A stretch of DNA of 18,456 nt from QAMX01 sp964448855 (lineage in GTDB: Bacteria > Bacillota > Clostridia > Oscillospirales > QAMX01): the NCBI GenBank assembly GCA_964448855.1, contig CAYUXI010000030.1, positions 1 to 18,456 on the forward strand. The letters are read 5' to 3'. Positions 13,853 through 18,456 of the stretch are shown here, one piece after another. Under the pieces are notes generated by a model. It had not been told where the DNA came from. It searched no databases and worked only from the letters and a program-made list of their open reading frames with translations. The translations under genes were made by a program, and so were the position numbers. Each line of letters begins with the position of its first letter. Position 1 is the first letter of the stretch.

Positions 13853-13861
13853 ATTATACCA
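13853..13861 (-). promoter_or_regulatory. Extended -10 promoter of the MBOAT-DHHW operon
   Basis: On the minus strand TGGTATAAT has a perfect -10 (complement of 13853-13858) with the TGn extension. No good -35 is seen at 17 bases; that position overlaps the left half of the palindrome at 13879-13898. The same TGGTATAATAT core precedes the histidine-kinase-like gene. Confidence 0.65.
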
Positions 13862-13878
13862 CAGCTGAAAATCGAATG

Positions 13879-13898
13879 ACGTTACAGTTTGGTAACGT
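13879..13898. promoter_or_regulatory. Spaced palindrome, candidate operator in the divergent promoter region
   Basis: ACGTTAC (13879-13885) and GTAACGT (13892-13898) are perfect inverted repeats separated by 6 bases. The left arm overlaps where the -35 of the MBOAT promoter would lie; the gtrA-like promoter is 65 bases to the right. The geometry fits a dimeric repressor or activator site. No regulator gene is adjacent. Confidence 0.5.
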
Positions 13899-13962
13899 TG
13901 TCTGTTTTTTTCGGCGCAACCCGTAATTTTTTTCAATGTCCGCATTTTCCGCCCTTCGTTCC

Positions 13963-13991
13963 TTGATTTTTTCGCGGTTTTGTTATATCAT
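13963..13991 (+). promoter_or_regulatory. SigA-type promoter of the GtrA-GtrB-YfhO operon
   Basis: TTGATT (13963-13968) and TATCAT (13986-13991) are separated by 17 bases. The leader to the ATG at 14048 is about 50 bases. Confidence 0.72.
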
Positions 13992-14047
13992 ATTTCCAGG
14001 TGGCTTTTTGCCGCCGCCATACTTGATCGGATTGGAAGGTTACAGGC

Positions 14048-14503
14048 ATGGAAACCATTCGGTGTCTCTGCAAAAAATATCGGGAAGTGCTGCTGTATCT
14101 CATATTCGGCGGGCTGACCACGCTTGTGAATTACGCCTCGCTCTGGCTCTTTTATGACGTCCTGCACATTCGGCTGCTGAAGGCGCTCGGTGCCAACGCG
14201 TTAGCCTGGATTGTCGCCGTCCTGTTCGCCTTCGTGACGAACAAGCTGCTGGTTTTTGAAAGCCGCGCTTCCGACCGCGCCACCGTCACGCGGGAAACGC
14301 TCTCCTTCCTCGCGGCGCGGCTCTGCTCGCTCGGGCTGGAAACCCTGATCATGTATCTGGGGGACAACCTGCTCGGCATCAACGTCTGGCTTGTCAAGCT
14401 GGCAGCCAGCGTTCTCGTCGTCATCATCAACTACGTGCTCAGCAAATGTCTGATTTTCAAACAGCCAACCAAACAGAATCGGGAGGGTGAAGCACATGAC
14501 TGA
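14048..14503 (+). CDS. GtrA-like membrane protein (putative lipid-linked sugar flippase)
   Basis: GtrA/GtcA proteins are small four-helix membrane proteins thought to turn undecaprenyl-phosphate-linked sugars to the outer face of the membrane. The 151-residue product has four hydrophobic segments (about 15-39, 46-70, 85-108 and 115-136). It carries the family pattern: FGGLTTLVNY (21-30) early, a VTNKLLVF end to the second helix, and a last helix ending INYVLSKCLIF, where family members usually read NF/Y..sr...F. A GGAAGG site (14034-14039) precedes the ATG by 8 bases. It overlaps the next gene by 8 bases, so both are probably made together. The neighbours (a polyprenyl-phosphate glycosyltransferase and YfhO) strongly support the family assignment. 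Confidence 0.92.
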   Translation: METIRCLCKKYREVLLYLIFGGLTTLVNYASLWLFYDVLHIRLLKALGANALAWIVAVLFAFVTNKLLVFESRASDRATVTRETLSFLAARLCSLGLETLIMYLGDNLLGINVWLVKLAASVLVVIINYVLSKCLIFKQPTKQNREGEAHD

Positions 14504-15449
14504 AACAAACCGTCGGGGCAATGGGCTGCTGTCCATTGTTGTCCCCGCCATGAACGAAGCGGACAACCTTCCGGCACTGCTCGCCGCCGTCGCCGAAGCG
14601 CTGGAGCCGCATTCCATTCCCTATGAGCTGATTCTCGTCGATGACGGCTCCACTGACCGCACCTGGTCGGTGATTGCCGACGCCGCCGCACAGGATGATC
14701 GCGTCCGCGGTCTGCGGCTGTCGCGCAATTTCGGCAAGGAGGGCGCCATGTTTGCCGGGCTGTCCGCCGTCAAAGGCGACTGCTGCGTGATTTCCGATGC
14801 TGATCTGCAATTCCCGCCGGCCGTCATTGCTGAAATGTACGCAATCTGGCAAAACGGCTCTGTCGATATCGTCGAAGCCAAAAAGCGGACACGCGGCAAG
14901 GAAAGCCTGATCTATAAGCTGTTCACCAAAACCTTTTACGGTCTTCTCCGGGCCATGAGCGGCTTTGACCTGAACGACGCGTCCGACTTCAAGCTGATGG
15001 ATCGCCGCGTGCTGGACGCGCTGAACGAGATGCCGGAGCGCCAGACCTTCTTCCGCGGCATGAGCAGCTGGGTCGGCTTTCACACGGAAACCGTCCTGTT
15101 TGACGTGCAGGCGCGCAACGCCGGAGCGTCCAAATTCTCCCCGAAAAAGCTCGTCCGGATGGCGCTCTCCTCCATCGCTTCCTTTACCTCGGCGCCGCTG
15201 CAATTCGTAACCGCCGCCGGGCTGATCGGTATCCTGCTGTCGGTCATCCTCGGCGTGTTCACCATCTTCCATTCATTCGGGCGTGAAAGCGTCGAGATGC
15301 TCTGCGCCGCGCTGTCGGTCATCGGGCTTTTCCTCAGCCTGATCATGATCGCCCTTGGCATTCTCGGCTACTACCTGGCGCGCATCTATGAGGAGCTGAA
15401 GCATCGGCCGCGCTATCTGATTTCGGAACGAACCGACCGCGCATCCTGA
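14496..15449 (+). CDS. Polyprenyl-phosphate glycosyltransferase, GtrB/CsbB type (GT2)
   Basis: Enzymes of this group move a sugar from its nucleotide donor to undecaprenyl phosphate on the inner face of the membrane. The 317-residue protein has an N-terminal GT-A domain with LSIVVPAMNE (12-21), ELILVDDGSTDRTW (44-57), LRLSRNFGKEGAMFAGL (73-89) and the metal-binding DADLQ (101-105). Two membrane helices follow (about 233-257 and 265-292). The ATG at 14496 is preferred because GGGAGGG (14481-14487) is 8 bases upstream; the GTG at 14487 lies inside that site. It overlaps the GtrA-like gene and is 25 bases before yfhO. The sugar is unknown: relatives transfer glucose or GlcNAc. Confidence 0.93.
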   Translation: MTETNRRGNGLLSIVVPAMNEADNLPALLAAVAEALEPHSIPYELILVDDGSTDRTWSVIADAAAQDDRVRGLRLSRNFGKEGAMFAGLSAVKGDCCVISDADLQFPPAVIAEMYAIWQNGSVDIVEAKKRTRGKESLIYKLFTKTFYGLLRAMSGFDLNDASDFKLMDRRVLDALNEMPERQTFFRGMSSWVGFHTETVLFDVQARNAGASKFSPKKLVRMALSSIASFTSAPLQFVTAAGLIGILLSVILGVFTIFHSFGRESVEMLCAALSVIGLFLSLIMIALGILGYYLARIYEELKHRPRYLISERTDRAS

Positions 15450-15474
15450 CCCAATCTCAACGGAGGATTCTATT

Positions 15475-18390
15475 ATGGAGCAATCTACGGAACGCACAAC
15501 CTTTTTTGAAAAACGATCCGCATCCCGGAAGCGCCGCCTGCGCGACCGGCTGATGCTTGGCCGCGACCGACAGAACCGCAAGCTGTACCTGCTGGCGTTC
15601 TTCCTGCCGATGGCCGTGCTGGAGCTGTGCTACATCACGTTTCAGGTGTTCCCGTTCGGCAACGATTCGCTGCTCGTCCTCGATCTGAACGCGCAGTACA
15701 TCTACTATTATGAGGGCTTCCGCGACGCCATTCTGGGCGACGGCAGCCTGATTTACAGCTGGAGCCGGACGCTCGGCGGGGAAACGTTCGGGCTCAACGC
15801 CTATTACATGGGCAGCCCGTTCATGCTGGTCTATCTGCTGTTCCCGAAAACGCTGATCACCGAAGCGCTGCTGACAACGGCACTCCTGCGCACCGGCTGC
15901 GCCGCGCTGTCCTTTGCCTACTACCTGAAGAAAACACGCGGCGGCGAAACGACCCGCATCCTGATTGTCTCCTGTATGTATGCGCTGATGACGTACATGG
16001 TCATGCAGCAGATGGATCCGATGTGGCTGGACGCCGTCATCGGTCTGCCGCTGATCATGCTCGGCGTGGAGCAGCTGATTCGTGAAAACAAATACCTGCT
16101 CTACACCGTCGTGCTGTCGCTCGTTTTCATCTCCAACTTTTACATTGGCTACATGGTCGCGATTTTCACGGCCGCCTATTTCCTCTACGTCTGGTTTACG
16201 ACGCGGGAGGGCGGCAAGGGCAGTGGCCGCCGCTTTGTGAAAAAGGGACTGCTGTTTGCCTTCTTTTCCATCCTCTCCGCCGGGATTGCAGCGTTTATGC
16301 TGATTCCGGCGTACCATTCGCTGACGCTCGGCAAAATGGATTTTTCCTCCCCGAACTTCACACCCAAGGCCAAATTCGACTTTGTGGAGCTGATTCCGAA
16401 GCTGCTCTTTGGTGCATATGACACCTGTCGGCCGGAGGGGCTGCCGACGCTCTTCACCGGGACGCTGACGCTGCTGCTCGTTCCGCTGTTCTTTACCAAC
16501 CGCAACATCTGCGTCCGCAAAAAAATCGGCGCTGCGGCCATGCTGTTCTTCCTGCTGATGAGTATGCAGGTCTCGACGGCTGACCTCGTCTGGCACGGCT
16601 TCCAGAATCCGAACTGGCTGAACTACCGCTACTCCTTCCTCTTCTGCGCCTTCCTGCTGGTCATGGCGTATGACGCGTTTTCCCATGTCAAGGGCGGCTA
16701 CACCGTCGCATCGGTTGCGCGTGCCGCGCTGCTGGTGCTGGTTATGATCCTCTATACGCAGGCCAAGGGCGATGTGTTCGAGTATGTCGATGAGCGCATC
16801 ACCGTCTGGGGCGGCCTGCTGATTCTGATGCTGTATTTCAGCTTTCTGGCCTTCGACGCCTATCGGGACGGTGCGCGTTCCAAGGTCACCATGGGCGTTC
16901 TGCTGGGGCTCGTCTGCATGGAGCTGTATGCAAACGGCATCACGACGCTCGTCCGGGTCGATCAGGACGTCGTCTTTTCCTCCCGCACCTCCTACCGCGA
17001 TTTTGTCGATCAGTCGCTGCCCGCAGCCGAATGGCTGAAGGGATACGATACCGGGTTTTACCGGTCGGAAAAAACGTATATGCGCTGCGTCAACGACCCG
17101 TTTGCGCTCGGCATGAAGGGCATCAGCCACTCCAGCTCCACGCTGAACAGTGACGGCATCAACTACATCAAAAAGCTGGGGTATCCGGTCGGCGCACACT
17201 GGACGGAATATTCCGCGCCGGTGCTGTCAACGGACTCCATCATCGGCATCAAATACGTGTTCCAGAAGAACGCCTCCAACAACGGCCTCACGCTGCTGCA
17301 TCAGGAGGGCGACATCTATATCTACGAAAATGAACACGCCATGCCGCTCTGCTTCCCGGTTTCCGCCCAATACAACGGCTATGACGCGGAGTTGGAGACG
17401 GATAACCCGTTTGTGATTCAGAACACCATGCTGTCCGCCATGGTCGGCAGTGAGGAGGTTCTCCCCTTCTACAGCCCCATCCCGTCGAATCAGGTGACCG
17501 TCAGCTATGAAAACATTGAAACCCGCGCCTATGCGCAGGGCTACACCAAGTATTATGCGGAGACCTCCGACGAGAACTGCCACATCGAATACCGAATCCG
17601 CGGTGTGGAGGGACAGACGCTGTATGCCGCCTTCCCGACGGACTATTACCGCAAGGTCAACCTCTGGCTCAACGGTGAATTTTTCGATACCTACCTCACC
17701 AGCAACGACGATGACGGCATTGTTCCGCTCGGCCAGTACGCATCGGACGAGGAAGCCACGCTTCTGATCGGACTGCCGCTCAAGAGTCAGGGCGGCAGCG
17801 AGGAGGTTTTCCTGAAGGATGAGCTGTTCTATTCCTTCAATGCGGAGCTGTTTGAGCAGTATTTCGCACCGCTGCGCGCTGCCGTACAGAATTTCACGCA
17901 GACGAGCACAACGCGCTTCACGATGGATATCAGCGCAAACGAGGGCGATCTGCTCTATTTCTCCATCCCGTATGAACCCGGCTGGCACGTCACTGTGGAT
18001 GGCAAGGATGCAGACGTCTTCCGCACCGAGGATGGGCTGATCGGCATCAACCTGTCCGCCGGCACGCACAGCATCACGCTCCGGTTCCTGCCGGACTATT
18101 TTGTCTACTCCTGCATCCTGTCCGGGCTCTCCCTGCTGCTTTTGATCGGGATTGTCTGCTTCCAGCGGATGTGCCGGAAGCGCGGCCTGACGCTGTCTGC
18201 ACTCTGCGCATTGGGACGCCGCACCGCCACAGATGCAGCTGGTTCAGATGCGCCGGGCTCGGATACGACGGGGTCGGATGCGCCAGGCTTGGATACGGCG
18301 GACGCCGAAGAGGACGCCGCCAAAACGGAACGGATGCAGCGCGCCTGCCGCATCCTCTTCGCAGACGCAACCGATTCCAATGAGGAATAG
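15475..18390 (+). CDS. yfhO: YfhO-family polytopic membrane protein (GT-C-like glycosyltransferase)
   Basis: YfhO-family proteins are large GT-C-like membrane proteins; in B. subtilis YfhO works with CsbB to place GlcNAc on lipoteichoic acid. The 971-residue product starts with a basic cytoplasmic segment (1-36) and has many hydrophobic helices from 37 to about 480. The conserved first-loop acid is D70, with Q74 (LDLNAQYIYYYEG), and QMDPMWLDAVIGLPLIMLG follows further on. A soluble, probably extracytoplasmic, domain spans about 485-875, and a last helix 876-897. Odd: a 74-residue C-terminal tail with GSDAP/GSDTT/GSDAP/GLDTA repeats (923-942) and an acidic stretch. GGAGG (15462-15466) precedes the ATG. 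It should take the flipped lipid-linked sugar from the two upstream gene products and put it on a surface polymer. Confidence 0.93.
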   Translation: MEQSTERTTFFEKRSASRKRRLRDRLMLGRDRQNRKLYLLAFFLPMAVLELCYITFQVFPFGNDSLLVLDLNAQYIYYYEGFRDAILGDGSLIYSWSRTLGGETFGLNAYYMGSPFMLVYLLFPKTLITEALLTTALLRTGCAALSFAYYLKKTRGGETTRILIVSCMYALMTYMVMQQMDPMWLDAVIGLPLIMLGVEQLIRENKYLLYTVVLSLVFISNFYIGYMVAIFTAAYFLYVWFTTREGGKGSGRRFVKKGLLFAFFSILSAGIAAFMLIPAYHSLTLGKMDFSSPNFTPKAKFDFVELIPKLLFGAYDTCRPEGLPTLFTGTLTLLLVPLFFTNRNICVRKKIGAAAMLFFLLMSMQVSTADLVWHGFQNPNWLNYRYSFLFCAFLLVMAYDAFSHVKGGYTVASVARAALLVLVMILYTQAKGDVFEYVDERITVWGGLLILMLYFSFLAFDAYRDGARSKVTMGVLLGLVCMELYANGITTLVRVDQDVVFSSRTSYRDFVDQSLPAAEWLKGYDTGFYRSEKTYMRCVNDPFALGMKGISHSSSTLNSDGINYIKKLGYPVGAHWTEYSAPVLSTDSIIGIKYVFQKNASNNGLTLLHQEGDIYIYENEHAMPLCFPVSAQYNGYDAELETDNPFVIQNTMLSAMVGSEEVLPFYSPIPSNQVTVSYENIETRAYAQGYTKYYAETSDENCHIEYRIRGVEGQTLYAAFPTDYYRKVNLWLNGEFFDTYLTSNDDDGIVPLGQYASDEEATLLIGLPLKSQGGSEEVFLKDELFYSFNAELFEQYFAPLRAAVQNFTQTSTTRFTMDISANEGDLLYFSIPYEPGWHVTVDGKDADVFRTEDGLIGINLSAGTHSITLRFLPDYFVYSCILSGLSLLLLIGIVCFQRMCRKRGLTLSALCALGRRTATDAAGSDAPGSDTTGSDAPGLDTADAEEDAAKTERMQRACRILFADATDSNEE
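18241..18300 (+). repeat. 15-base tandem repeat in the 3' end of yfhO
   Basis: Four 15-base units code GSDAP, GSDTT, GSDAP and GLDTA. GGNTCGGAT-like cores recur with period 15. The units are imperfect at the DNA level. They lie in the predicted cytoplasmic tail, after the last membrane helix. Confidence 0.75.
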
Positions 18391-18456
18391 ACACCCGCCA
18401 AACCAGCGCCGAGCAGCCCTCCGGCCTCTGGCATACGCCGGAAACCATCCTCTGGA

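Noticed and set aside
13879..13910. Palindrome followed by a T-run as a plus-strand terminator
   Set aside because: No plus-strand gene ends before it. The T-run starts only 5 bases or more beyond the stem, so an operator is more plausible.
15457..17199. 580-codon minus-strand open frame opposite yfhO
   Set aside because: Mirror of a clear membrane protein gene; no domain and no promoter or ribosome binding site.
18420..18442. Hairpin TCCGGC/GCCGGA after yfhO as a terminator
   Set aside because: An 11-base loop and no T-run before the window ends.

Overview
The window looks like chromosomal DNA of a GC-rich, Gram-positive member of the Clostridia, most likely Oscillospiraceae/Ruminococcaceae. 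This rests on the gene families and their order (an ornithine/lysine/arginine decarboxylase-like gene, darA, holB and ricT in the Bacillus yaaO-yaaT order), strong Shine-Dalgarno sites, SigA-type promoters, two TTG starts, and envelope families common in gut clostridia (DHHW proteins, MBOAT, FemAB, YfhO). The species cannot be fixed from sequence reading alone.

Layout. (1) 134-421, minus: rpmE (zinc-type ribosomal protein L31) with a very good promoter and a GC hairpin in its leader. (2) 523-2462, plus: a membrane protein with a degraded histidine-kinase-like C-terminus. (3) 2502-10430, plus: a long, tightly packed run that looks like one operon: FemAB-type transferase, divergent alanine racemase, Orn/Lys/Arg decarboxylase family protein, darA (c-di-AMP receptor), holB (clamp-loader delta'), ricT (RNase Y specificity factor), rpiA and a DHHW-family protein, ending at a strong terminator. 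(4) 10431-10827: a gene-free, repeat-bearing spacer. (5) 13861-10811, minus: an O-acyltransferase pair (MBOAT membrane acyltransferase, then a second DHHW protein), ending at a terminator whose stem is nearly the same as that of the converging operon. (6) 13774-14047: a divergent promoter region with a perfect spaced palindrome. (7) 13963-18390, plus: a three-gene lipid-linked sugar system (GtrA-like flippase, GtrB/CsbB-type glycosyltransferase, YfhO-family membrane protein).

The common theme is the cell envelope. FemAB and alanine racemase belong to peptidoglycan chemistry, MBOAT/DHHW to O-acylation of an extracellular polymer, and GtrA/GtrB/YfhO to adding a sugar outside the membrane. Housekeeping functions (replication, RNA processing, c-di-AMP sensing, pentose phosphate) sit inside the same operon. 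No CRISPR array, prophage, insertion sequence, tRNA or rRNA was seen. The least explained items are the degenerate kinase, the divergent racemase next to FemAB, the repeat-filled convergent spacer, the palindrome at 13879-13898, and the low-complexity tail of the YfhO protein.
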